A DNA stretch of 64,000 bases from Galdieria sulphuraria (taxonomy: Eukaryota > Rhodophyta > Bangiophyceae > Galdieriales > Galdieriaceae). Shown piece by piece: positions 1-9,967 of the stretch; within the stretch, counting starts at the first letter, position 1, and every line of letters starts with the position of its first letter. The notes under the pieces are model-generated. The model made no database searches. It was not told where the DNA came from and worked only from the letters and a program-made list of their open reading frames with translations. A program made the translations under genes and the position numbers. The stretch is from contig NW_005178445.1 in NCBI RefSeq assembly GCF_000341285.1, forward strand, positions 62,001 through 126,000, in the 5' to 3' direction.

Positions 1-2
1 GG

Positions 3-2851
3 AGAGGTGACTGGCGTTTGGAAGTTCAAGTTTCAGAAATTGAAGATTTCCAATACAAATATCTTGTGGTTGATGAAACCAATGGAAACATTACTTGGGA
101 AAATGGTGAAAATAGAAAGATGGAATTTCATAGGCATACCAGTCAAATGATGAAAGTCAGAGATGTTTGGCATACACCTTCGAACTCTCGGAAGATTATA
201 ACGAGTTTCACGCCATGCGACTCGAAAACTACTCCTAAAACAGTAAATGATAATGCAACGCCATGCTTTTATCGACAGAACGCATCTTCGTGGACAGACC
301 CTAAAGGAGGAGATACAGAATTGAAAATGGATGATATTCGAACCAGAGAAGAACTTATCGAGAAAATTCAACAATTACAACAACAATTGGATGCAAAAGA
401 AGCTAAATTATCCCATGCTAATGCCTTGTTATTACAAAAAGGAATCAGTGCCGTGATGAGTAGAAAGGATGAAAACTTGACTTGGTCGAGGCTAACAGAC
501 TTTGAAAGAGAAAACAATGAGCTTCGGTCAGAATCTGAAACCATGAAAGAAAAAATAAGCCAGTATGAAAATGATGTGAAGATACTTCAAAAGGAAACGG
601 AAACCCTAAAGTTACAAGTAAGTGCTTCAATACCTGAGAGAATAACACATGGAAAACTCAATTTTTCTAGTTTGAAGAAGAAATGAACAAGAAACAGGAA
701 CTGGAACAACAACTTGTACAGCTCCGTCAGTTACAGTTCAAATCTCAAGACGACAAGTGTTACACAAATAATGCATCGAATATACAACAAAGCGTTGTAA
801 ATGGCTCCATCTTAAAAGTTAAGGAAAGTGTTCAGCTATTGAGTGCTGCGATAGAACAAGTTCGTTCTGAAGTTGTCTCCAGTATTTCTCAAAACGAAGA
901 GCGAATGAGTCACGACTGCCAGATTCTACACCGAATTATCTTAGAAAACCAACAAAAAATGAACGAATTAAAAGAAAGATGGAGAAAAGAATTCGAATGG
1001 CGTCGAAGGCTTTTCAATCAAGTTCAAGAACTTAAGGGAAACATTCGAGTCTTTTGTCGACCAAGACCTTCTCGCTCATCTTGTGCAATTCAAGTTCTCG
1101 AGGAGAATCGTCTCATGGCAAAAGGAAAGGTCTATGAGTTTGATAGAGTGTTTTATCCAAATGCTAGTCAAAAAGAAGTATACGAAGAAACCTCCTCCTT
1201 GATAACTTCTGTGATGGATGGCTATAATGTTTGTCTCTTTGCTTATGGACAAACGGGAAGTGGTAAGACCTACACAATGAATGGTGATGAAGCCAGTCGT
1301 GGAGTGAATTATCGAGCAATCGAAGAGCTCATTAAAATACGAAATGAAAGAGCAGAGGAGATCCAATATGAAATTGAGATGAGTCTAGTTGAAATATACA
1401 ACGAACAGTTGCATGATTTGATAGCAGGCAGTGATGAATCCTCTCAGTCTATTCATTCGTCGTCTTCCAAGGGCAGTAATACCTGGAGTACTCAGAAACT
1501 GGAAATTAAGCTTAGTCCACAAGGGCCTTATATTCCAGACTTGACTTGGATACCAGTTATTTCTGTCGAACAAATATGGCAAGTGATGGAACAAGCATCC
1601 AATTATCGCTCACAAGGAAAGACAACTATGAATGATCGTTCTAGTCGTTCCCATTTGGTCATTAGTTTAAGGATTCAAGGTCGAAACTTGATAAATGAAA
1701 CGAAGTTGAGTGGCAAGCTTCATCTTGTAGACTTGGCAGGATCAGAAAGGATATCTCGTTCGGAAGCGACAGGAGACCGTCTAAAGGAAGCACAGCATAT
1801 CAACAAAAGCTTATCATGTTTGGGTGACGTTTTCATGAATCTCCTTTCTAAAAACAGTCATATACCCTATCGCAACTCTAAGCTGACATTTTTACTTCAA
1901 GACTCATTAGGTGGCGACTCTAAGACTCTTATGTTTGTTAATGTGAGTCCTGAAGAACCAGACTTACAAGAAAGCATATCTTCTTTGAATTTTGCCAGCA
2001 GAGTGAATAAGATACAGTTGGGTCCAGCAACGAAACATACAGAATCACAAGAGTTGTCTCGCTTCGCAAAAGCTGCAACGAGAGCTTATGAAGAAGCTTC
2101 ATCTAAAGAAGAAGAAATTCGCCACTTGAAACAGAAACTGAACGAAACCACACAAGCTCTTCATGAAAAAGAAATACAGTTGGAAAAATGGCGTGAACAA
2201 CTACAGCAGGAAATGGAACATAAACAAAGTCTATCAGAAGAGTACAAAAGAAAAGAAAAAGAGTTGGATACAAGTCGTCAGTCATTACAAAAACTTGAAA
2301 AGCAACTTTCTGAATGGAAGGAGAAACTAAGTTTGGATCAAATGAAAAGACAAGAAAACCAATCCCATACTTCGCGTACCAGTACAACTCCTGTGGCGCT
2401 TCGAAAGCGTTCAAGTCCCTATCGTATCCAATCTCCTTATCGAAATATTCACCGTACTGAATCAACTCGGGATGCTGTTTCCAAAGAGAATCGGTTACCT
2501 CTGACAGAACGAATGGAAAACCAAACAGAAGTGGAGTCAAGTAGTTCATCCAAAGTTCTCGAAACCTCTACTGACACCGATAAAGAAGCAACTGCAACTC
2601 CGAAACCACACCGCAAAGTTAAACATCGAGTTCACTTTGAAGAACCTAACAAAACATCTACTACTACCACTACTACTCAGATGGGTTCTTTAGTTTCTTC
2701 CAAACAAGGACCCAAAAAAGTTATTTATGCGTTTGGTAGTCGTCTAGAAGTTCCCTTGGATACCAAAAAGAAAAGTATATCACAACCTTGTAGTTCTTTA
2801 AAACGTCCAGCTGGAAGGGTACTGAGTTACAAGTCAGCGATGGATAAATAA
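3..2851 (+). CDS. CBM20 starch-binding domain fused to kinesin-14-type motor (5' partial)
   Basis: Two open segments join across a 53-nt intron (618-670), giving one frame that is already open at the left edge, so the true start lies outside. The first ~55 residues match the C-terminal half of a CBM20 starch-binding module: DFQYKYLVVDE, then ITWENGENRKM, then VRDVW. The Trp in the WENGENR motif corresponds to a starch-contacting Trp in glucoamylase. A long coiled coil follows, then a kinesin-14-like neck (QELKGNIRVFCRPRP) and a motor with the P-loop GQTGSGKT, switch I NDRSSRSH and switch II DLAGSE. A second coiled coil and a basic, Ser/Thr-rich tail end the protein. The neck lies N-terminal to the motor, which in known kinesins goes with minus-end movement. 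The domain calls are seen in sequence; attachment of cytosolic floridean starch to microtubules is inference. The next gene converges on it from the other strand. Confidence 0.9.
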
Positions 2852-3037
2852 AAAAACTTCATTATACTTGTAAAGGGAAGACACCTATTTATTCAAATTG
2901 GCAAAAAAAATATATCTTTAGCAACAAAGCTTTTCCTATCAAGGTCCATGCATTCCTCTCATCATGCATTGATATTTCTTTTCATAAAACAATAATCAAT
3001 TTTTTTATCATCATACAAGTGCATCTATTCTTCATCA

Positions 3038-4876
3038 TTATTCTTGCATCTCTCCAAAATGAAAAGGCTCTTGAACATTATGATGATTGACACCAAAACC
3101 AAAATGACCTTCTGATGATGAAGCTGGCGTAACTCCTTCAACAGGTTCTCCCGTGCCACTAAAGTAAGTTTCCAAAATTTTCAAGGCTAAATGAGAATAT
3201 TCAGTTGATATATTTCAACAACTTGATAAACCTGCATTCTTACCTTTGCTATATATATCATGGTTCACATGTGTCTGTAAATTCTCAATCCTATCCACCC
3301 CTTCGGCTTCTTCCACCAACAATGCATATTGATTGAAACCATTGACGGCTAGTCTTTCACCAGCTCGCAATATGTTTTCAAGACCTTCCAATGCTACGGT
3401 AATAATACGAGAATCAGATACAATCAACAAGTTACATAATGGAGGTATACAGCCTTGCTTTACCAAATATTGAATCTGTTCAATTGTTCCACCAGAAGTT
3501 GCATTAGAAATAGCCCATGCAGCTTCCTTCTTGACATCAAATTCTGCATTTTGTAACAAATCCACCACTTTTGGAATAATATTGGCATTTATCACAGCTT
3601 GTATTTGTTCTTGGGTACCTGCAGTAATATTACTCACAGTCCAACATGCTTCCTTTCGAATGCTCTTTTTGTGAGACCCAAGCAGACTATTCAAACAAGG
3701 CAATGCATCGCAGTTGATCACAACTTGCGTTTGAGTATCATCTCCTGTCACTATATTGCCAATGGTTCTTAATGAAGGGGTCTGTACAGCGATACTCTGA
3801 TGTGTCAATAACTCAACTAGTCTTCTAGTAACCTATGAATGGCAGTTCATCTAATGAACTATTGAGGAAAAACTTTTAGAAACTTACCCCTGATTCTATG
3901 ACAGCTTGTATCTTATCGTTAGGTCCATCTGATAAATAAGACAATGCCCAACAAGCATCAGCCAATATCATATCGTCATTCGAATATATCAACTGAGCCA
4001 AAGTGTTTAATGCTGGTCGTATCAAATCAAAAGGTGTTTGAGGCTTTCCTCGACAAAAGTTAGATAAGGTCCAAGTCGCATTCCTTAACATAGATAGCTA
4101 TTGTTTGTTTCATATCAATGAGAATACTGAAAAATGAATCGGTTACTTACTTTTGCTGGTTGAGATAATTGTTGAAGTAGTGGCATCATAGCGCCATGAT
4201 ATAATACCAAGTCTCTGTATTCTGGAGAATCGCCAGCTATATTTCCCAACGCCCAGATAGCCTGTTCTCTTACATCTTCATTGGGTGAAGACATTAAACG
4301 AACAAAACTTGGAACTGCACCAGCCTCAACGACAGTGGTAGTGTGTTCCGAAGTTCCAGAAGCAATATTGGTCAACACCCAAGCCGCTTCGAATTGCAAA
4401 AGGGAATAATCATCTCTTGATAAAAACTCGACCATTCTAGGTACTATTCCCGTACTGATAACCTCGGTGATGGGAGGATTTTTTTCTATGACAAAAAACA
4501 GTCAGTCTATCACTGAACTATTCTCTTAAGAGACCAACAAGTTCAACTTACCGACAGATAAAAGTTGTCTGAACTCTTTCGTACATTCGAGTTGCGTTGG
4601 GACAGAGTCAGACCATACTCCTTGCACTAGTCTTGGAATATTTGCTGCCATAGCATTTTCTGTACTCAGATTATCCCCCTGTGCAGTCTTGGTTACTTCC
4701 AAACTACTATTTCCAGATACTTCCTTTTCCCTTCGTTTCTTCATGAGGTTTTCTTCTCTCTTTGACTTGCGAATCTCTACAGAATGCTCTTCCCTCTTTT
4801 TACGTGACTCTTCAGTGTCTATGGACTTTTTGAAGGTTTTCTTTCTTGCCTCCAGCCTACTTTGTCTCGTAGCCAT
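3038..4876 (-). CDS. Importin subunit alpha (ARM-repeat nuclear import adaptor)
   Basis: Five exons encode a standard-length importin alpha. The N-terminus ([17 protein letters not shown]) leads into the basic importin-beta-binding domain with the family signature [17 protein letters not shown]. Tandem armadillo repeats follow, with repeated [18 protein letters not shown]-type motifs that carry the Trp/Asn ladder for binding nuclear localisation signals. The C-terminus is acidic and Gly/His-rich ([21 protein letters not shown] minus the first residue). Its role is to bridge classical NLS cargo to importin beta in nuclear import. The start was taken at the second of two adjacent Met codons because family members begin just before the basic patch. 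The last intron is 3187-3243. Confidence 0.93.
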
Positions 4877-5038
4877 CATAATAGAAAGCGATACCCAGTC
4901 AACCAAAAGTGCCCAATCTCCACTCTATTCGGCCCACATTTGAAATTGCATCTTTTGCCTAAGATTGCGAAAATGGACACCGCGTCTCCATTTTTGGGTC
5001 GTCATTCAATTGCTTAGAAAAGTTGTCATACGTTTGCT

Positions 5039-5892
5039 TTATTTGCTACATATTGTTTCTTTAAGAACAGATTCATGTTTTGTATAACTCTGAAATATAG
5101 GCAAGGCCAATGAATCTACGGTTTTCAACAATAAGCTCTGAATATTCTCCCAGCCACCGGGACTTGACTCAAACAAAGTTCCCACACAACTCAAAACATT
5201 TTCTATAATGGCGTCATTGTCAAAACTCATCTTTCCTATCCTGGCACTTGAACAAGGTCCTTCCACACAAAATAAATAGGTTCTGTTGAGTGCTCTTTGA
5301 ACATCACGTCCTATATCTTTATTCATACGTATTGGTATCGGAACTCTATGACAACAAAGTAAGGAAGGGTTCATGAAGTGAGAAACTTACTTTTTCTTTC
5401 GAAAGCACTCCTTTCCCAGAGTTTTAGCAAGCATTGGAACAACTCGATCGTCTGCCAAAAAAAGGTCATATGCCTGTACAAATTGTCTTTTCAAGGCAAA
5501 CGTAGAATATTTCTTTCGTAACTTGGACACTCCTATAACTTTGCTTATGCCACTGATGTGGTGGTCAGCAATATAATCTTTGATTTGACGTTGTGGGTCT
5601 TTAACAATAAAGCAAACTTCAGATTCCCCTGCAACATAAATAGGATGCGGCAGAGGACTAGTATCCAAGTGGATAAGCAATTATACCAACGTCACTCAAT
5701 ACCAACTTACAGAGCGCATGGTTTCCAAGACTTTCTTTCTGGAAGCTGCTTAAAGGTGACAACTAAGAAAATAAAGTCCTCGTTATCCTTTAACAGTGAA
5801 TGTCTTGTTTTAGTATCATTTTGTTCTCTTAATACACGTAAAGCTTGTACAGCCTCAACAACACGGTGACTAGGCACAGGGGACGAAGACAT
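5039..5892 (-). CDS. Ribosomal-L1-domain ribosome biogenesis protein (RSL1D1/Utp30-like)
   Basis: Three short exons give a protein of roughly 255 residues spanning an L1-fold domain. Family-typical stretches are AYDLFLADDRVVPMLAKTLG followed by a Lys-rich run, then a VPIPI segment and an ARIGKMSFDND-type strand. This pattern is that of RSL1D1, Utp30 and Cic1, which act in nucleolar pre-rRNA processing, rather than of the ribosomal protein L10a itself. The first exon (MSSSPVPSHRVVEAVQAL) has the start helix of the fold. The C-terminus is short (ending ETICSK), without the long basic tail of animal RSL1D1. Confidence 0.75.
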
Positions 5893-6326
5893 CCTTTGGT
5901 ACGGCCTTCAAATCGTTTTTGAAAGCATTTCACATAGAAATGTAACGACAACTTAAGATATTGTTATCTCCAATATGCTTATTTCATAGAGGGTGGTTAT
6001 TCATCTATTTGTAGAAATTTATAAAGATATTGAAGCGTATTGAAAAGAGGAACTACGAAACGTGCTATTGAACTGTGCACTAGTTTGTGAAACTGAATAG
6101 TTATTCTATTATTTGTCACTGGAGAAAATACTGATAGGGAAAGAGAACCAATGGGATAGCCTTTTGACTCAAAATGATTATAAATAAAGAAAACTCAGAT
6201 TCTGCTTTCCCCTATCAAAATAAGTGCAGTATCAAGAACTTCTATTTATTCGATCCCACTTGATGACTCTGCAACCAGAAAACGGGGTATCTGTTTCTGT
6301 CCTTCATAAAGCTATCTTTGTTATCT
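5893..6326. other. Intergenic stretch with an 11-bp inverted repeat
   Basis: No convincing coding frame is seen in this 434-bp gap between the L1-domain gene and the next minus-strand gene. An 11-bp inverted repeat with one bulge (6133-6143 against 6205-6216) encloses about 60 nt and could form a hairpin. I could not assign it to a known RNA class. Confidence 0.4.
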
Positions 6327-6557
6327 CTATATTTGTTCTACTATTTCACGTATTTTCTTTTTACAACTTTCGGCATCGACTAGAAGTTCTTGGTTGAGTT
6401 TTTCTGCACACTGTTGTAACTCTCTCACACTTTCCGAACACTTTTCCAGTAGGTACTGTTCTACCGTCATCGTTTCCTCACTCGCTACACCATCTACTTG
6501 TTCAACTGGCTGGTCTTGCATTGACTTGAAAGGTTTCTCTTTGGAGTTGGTTGACAT
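6327..6557 (-). CDS. Small coiled-coil protein, unknown function
   Basis: A 76-residue open frame beginning at the only in-frame ATG (MSTNSKEKPFK). The second half (TVEQYLLEKCSESVRELQQC and on) is predicted by eye to be a continuous amphipathic helix. I do not recognise the family; small helical subunits of Mediator or BLOC/BORC-type complexes look like this. It is divergent from the next gene, with about 180 bp between starts. An upstream coding exon cannot be excluded. Confidence 0.45.
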   Translation of the reverse strand: MSTNSKEKPFKSMQDQPVEQVDGVASEETMTVEQYLLEKCSESVRELQQCAEKLNQELLVDAESCKKKIREIVEQI

Positions 6558-6735
6558 ATACAAGTTAACGATTCCTTCACAGCCCGCCAATGAGGACCTA
6601 TTTCAAAAAAGGGAATAATTAAATAACTTTGAAAAGTTATGATGTATTCGTATTTTTGTGATTCTATATGAAAGAAACTGCAACTATTTAGAAACTTGTT
6701 TTAGCTTTTAGATCTTTCTTTACCGTTGCCACACA

Positions 6736-7464
6736 ATGGGTCAGCAATGGAGTCAAACAACCCCTTCTTATGAAGTCAAAACAAACTTGACTTGTTCTTA
6801 TTCGGATAACAAACAGAAAGGCTCCAACCAGGTTGTCACTGTCAATCCTCCTCCTGAGCAAAGACAAGATACTCACAGAAAGCGAGAAGCATCTCTTCAT
6901 CCGTTGTTGCAGGAACTGGAGCAACTTTCATCTGTCCAACCACTGCAAGTTGATAATTCAAACGAGATAAGGTTGATACAAGAGACCAAACAACTTGCAG
7001 ATATGGCAATATTGAAAAGGTTTTACTCTGGAAACACTGTGGGTTTGAAGGGTGTTTTGAGTGCCGACGAAAAAAAGCATTCCATAAGTTTTCACAGCAA
7101 TAGTTTGCATCAACTTGCTACTGTAAAAAAAGAAATGATTGAAATATTAATCAGTCGTCAGGAACAGTTACAGTTACAAACAGATGGTGTCTTGGAAAAA
7201 ACCAAACAAGTTTGTCAACAACTAGAAACCAAGGCAGACCAGTTGAGAAGAGTGAGCACTGGTATCCGACAGATAGAGAAGTTGTTGGTAACCTTATGCG
7301 ACTGTCAAGAACTACTGACGAAAAGTCTTGAGTTGACTTCAGAAATACGAGCTCGTAGTGGGTCCAGTAGAATGGAAACTATATGTAGTTTTCGAGAGTA
7401 TCTAAGTTCACATGCACCTGAGCTATTGATAGATGACAATATGACTTTACTTCCCAACTCATGA
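6736..7464 (+). CDS. Putative N-myristoylated coiled-coil protein, possibly BORCS5-like
   Basis: A 242-residue single-exon protein. It starts MGQQWS, which fits the N-myristoylation pattern (Gly2 with Ser at position 6), so membrane attachment is likely. After a polar, Pro-rich N-terminus there is a helical core of about 130 residues (ATVKKEMIEILISRQEQLQ, then QLETKADQLRRV and IRQIEKLL). The arrangement resembles BORCS5/myrlysin, the lipidated subunit of the BORC complex that couples lysosomes to kinesin, but sequence similarity is weak and this is only a suggestion. It converges with the DONSON homologue, leaving about 50 bp. Confidence 0.55.
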   Translation: MGQQWSQTTPSYEVKTNLTCSYSDNKQKGSNQVVTVNPPPEQRQDTHRKREASLHPLLQELEQLSSVQPLQVDNSNEIRLIQETKQLADMAILKRFYSGNTVGLKGVLSADEKKHSISFHSNSLHQLATVKKEMIEILISRQEQLQLQTDGVLEKTKQVCQQLETKADQLRRVSTGIRQIEKLLVTLCDCQELLTKSLELTSEIRARSGSSRMETICSFREYLSSHAPELLIDDNMTLLPNS

Positions 7465-7517
7465 AAGTCATTTCAAGTTATTTATTTTTATCTATTTTAT
7501 CATTATCTTACTATATC

Positions 7518-8975
7518 TTATTTCCAACTCACGTGATATTGTTGATGGTTTTTTCCCAAAGACTCAACTAGTGCAAAGCATTCCTCACAAGTTTGATGGA
7601 AGTAAGGAAAAGGCTGTTGGAACTGTTTTTGTATATCATTTGGAATAGCCTTGTTACTAGCGAGTGTTCTTTGATCAGTTTCCAAATGGATATTCCACTG
7701 ATCCACTGAAGTTTCGACAAGTTGAGCGTACAATTTGTATAAAGAGGCAGGTACCAAGACTCCAACCATTTGTATACTGATTCGATTATCGCTATGAAAC
7801 TTGTCTACATGATGGGATATATTGGCACTAGTCAGGCTGCAATGAAGAAATTCTTTATCAGAAACGATGGTAGGAACTCTCTTCAGGAATAGTTTTCTCC
7901 ACTGAGGGATTTCGTTCCAAATCAACTCATATAGAGCATGAACTTGGAGATGACCTTGGAACAATATCGTTTGTCCTTTTGATTGCCATTCGATATTATC
8001 TCGTAGGATTCCAGGTTTTATATCCATACTTGTTGTTTGTTTGATTTCATATTCAATACCTGCTTTATCAAAAGCTTGTTTGATTCTTGTTGGAACATTT
8101 TCTGTTATAGCCAAACAAGTATGGGAGTCATTTCCTTGAGAATAGAAAGAAACGAAAATAATCACAAACTTTTCAAAAATAACATAAATAGATTGGTTAT
8201 GACCCAACTTCCATTGTTGATATACCGAATGAAAGGCAAGTTGCCAATTTTTACATTGAATATATTCTTCACCTATCCAATACTCCTTGACTGGATGACT
8301 TGTCTTGTTTGTGAAAGCGTTGGAATGACTCCACATACTGGCATCTGTCTTATCCTGTTGGCTGATAACAGTATCATCTATTGTATCTTGTAATGCTGGA
8401 TAGGTAAAGATGGTCGCCACTTGTTTCAAAGTGTCCACTAAAGAAAGCATATTGCTACTCCATTCTTTGTTTTCTTCGTTTACGTTGGATGAATAAAATA
8501 TATGTTGAAAGCATAAACGTTCAACTTGATTTTGTATCCACTCTAGTCCTTGCTTGTTGTTTTGTATTTGCAACTCCAACTTGATTGCTGTTTTCAAACT
8601 CATATCTACTGGAACAGTTAACTGTTCTGTTTCCCTGGTCCTCGTTGATTCCCTCCTTCCAACCAACTTTTGTTCTTCATCCCTCTTACTTGTTTTATTA
8701 GGATGCAACACCGACAAGTTATCAGAAAGTGTTGTCCAGTCCAAGTTGCTTAGGTCAGCAGTTGATTCCCTTTTCCTTTCCACTTGAAACTTGGAAAGGA
8801 ACGAATGCATCTTTTCCTCATTTTCAGTAGAATGAGTTACTTTATTAGGTGGAGCACTATCTATTAGTAACGACCTAGGTTGTTGTTGTTGTTGCTGACT
8901 ATTTCTTTCTTTGAGCCATCTTTTATATTCCATAGGAGTTTGAGGTTTCCTTTGAGACATGATGGTGGAGACCAT
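7518..8975 (-). CDS. DONSON homologue (replication fork / CMG assembly factor)
   Basis: A 485-residue intronless protein. The N-terminus holds a PQTPMEYKRWLKERN motif and a poly-Gln run. The C-terminal ~260 residues follow the DONSON domain order: a hydrophobic core (IYVIFEKFVIIFV), a GIEYE segment, TILFQGHLQVHALYELIWNE, and a final block ending ISIQMVGVLVPASLYKL, with strand and spacing like vertebrate DONSON. Known family members help load GINS/CDC45 on MCM and stabilise forks. Two candidate starts exist (8975 or 8960). The first lies only 9 nt past the stop of SEH1 on the same strand, so the pair may be co-transcribed. Confidence 0.7.
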   Translation of the reverse strand: MVSTIMSQRKPQTPMEYKRWLKERNSQQQQQQPRSLLIDSAPPNKVTHSTENEEKMHSFLSKFQVERKRESTADLSNLDWTTLSDNLSVLHPNKTSKRDEEQKLVGRRESTRTRETEQLTVPVDMSLKTAIKLELQIQNNKQGLEWIQNQVERLCFQHIFYSSNVNEENKEWSSNMLSLVDTLKQVATIFTYPALQDTIDDTVISQQDKTDASMWSHSNAFTNKTSHPVKEYWIGEEYIQCKNWQLAFHSVYQQWKLGHNQSIYVIFEKFVIIFVSFYSQGNDSHTCLAITENVPTRIKQAFDKAGIEYEIKQTTSMDIKPGILRDNIEWQSKGQTILFQGHLQVHALYELIWNEIPQWRKLFLKRVPTIVSDKEFLHCSLTSANISHHVDKFHSDNRISIQMVGVLVPASLYKLYAQLVETSVDQWNIHLETDQRTLASNKAIPNDIQKQFQQPFPYFHQTCEECFALVESLGKNHQQYHVSWK

Positions 8976-8984
8976 TCAAAATGG

Positions 8985-9935
8985 TTATTCATTCAAATGG
9001 ACCACATCAAAACAGTTCCATCGAGTCCCATCTTGAGGTAAAGCTTTCCATAAACGAACCATTCGATCACTTGCTGAAGAAGCTAAAATACTACCCACCA
9101 TATTCCACTGCAGTCGAACAATTCTTTCATTTCCGTGATTCAACCTACAGATTGGCTGCATTTCATGTCCATTTGTTTTATTTCCTTGTTGGATACGTGG
9201 AAACTGAAACAAAAGTATCGAACCATCTTCACAACCCAACGCAATTCGTTCAAAACTGCGTCCCACATGAGGTGCCCAAGCTACTGCTGAAAGGTCGGCA
9301 GTATCTGATTCACTAGTCCTAAACAAATGCCAATCTGTCCAACGACGAGTATCATTGTCCATACTCCATACACGACAATCCTTATGGGAAGCTACTACTA
9401 TCAAAGGAATGCTATCTACTGATGGATTCCAACTCATACCAACTACTGGAGAATCCATATCCAATTCTGTCAACAAAGGCCATTGATGAAGATCTGCTTC
9501 ATCTATACAAGTATATATACGTACATAACCATCAGCAGAGCCTGAAGCCAATAACAAACCCAAGTGTGGTGGAGCAAACTGAACTTGTCTCACTTCATCT
9601 CTAGCGTCCACCAAATGTGCCAACGCAGTCCACCCTTTTGTACTTTTATCCATCGAAGAGGAAGAATAGGAAGACGAGGCTTCTGGCTCTTCCCAAATAA
9701 TAACTCTTTTGTCATAAGAGCCTGTTGCGAGAATATTTCCGAAACAAGGATGTGCCCAACTCACACCAAATAAAGGACCTTCGTGTGCTTTCCACTGATA
9801 AGTACGTTGCCAATCATCTTTCTTATTCCATATACATATTTCTCTATCGATAGAAACAGTAGCTAACCTCTTTCCGCTATAGTCATAAGCCATATCTTGA
9901 ACAACACTAATCTCTTCTTCCTCATCCATCATCAT
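8985..9935 (-). CDS. SEH1: Nucleoporin SEH1 (WD40; Nup107-160 / GATOR2 subunit)
   Basis: A 316-residue intronless WD40 protein. It matches SEH1 closely: YDYSGKRLATVSIDREI, KAHEGPLFGVSWAHPCFGNI, FAPPHLGLLLASGSADGYVR, WNPSVDSIP and AWAPHVGRSFERIA. SEH1 donates a blade-completing surface to Nup85 in the nuclear pore Y-complex and to Mio/Sea4 in GATOR2/SEACAT. It starts at the first of three consecutive ATG codons, and a 32-bp gap separates this start from that of the divergent RimO gene. Confidence 0.9.
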   Translation of the reverse strand: MMMDEEEEISVVQDMAYDYSGKRLATVSIDREICIWNKKDDWQRTYQWKAHEGPLFGVSWAHPCFGNILATGSYDKRVIIWEEPEASSSYSSSSMDKSTKGWTALAHLVDARDEVRQVQFAPPHLGLLLASGSADGYVRIYTCIDEADLHQWPLLTELDMDSPVVGMSWNPSVDSIPLIVVASHKDCRVWSMDNDTRRWTDWHLFRTSESDTADLSAVAWAPHVGRSFERIALGCEDGSILLFQFPRIQQGNKTNGHEMQPICRLNHGNERIVRLQWNMVGSILASSASDRMVRLWKALPQDGTRWNCFDVVHLNE

Positions 9936-9967
9936 CCAGCCTCACTCTGCTATTATTATTTTCCTCG

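Noticed and set aside
6240-6300. Possible box C/D snoRNA (TTGATGA)
   Set aside because: No D box or terminal stem at the right distance.
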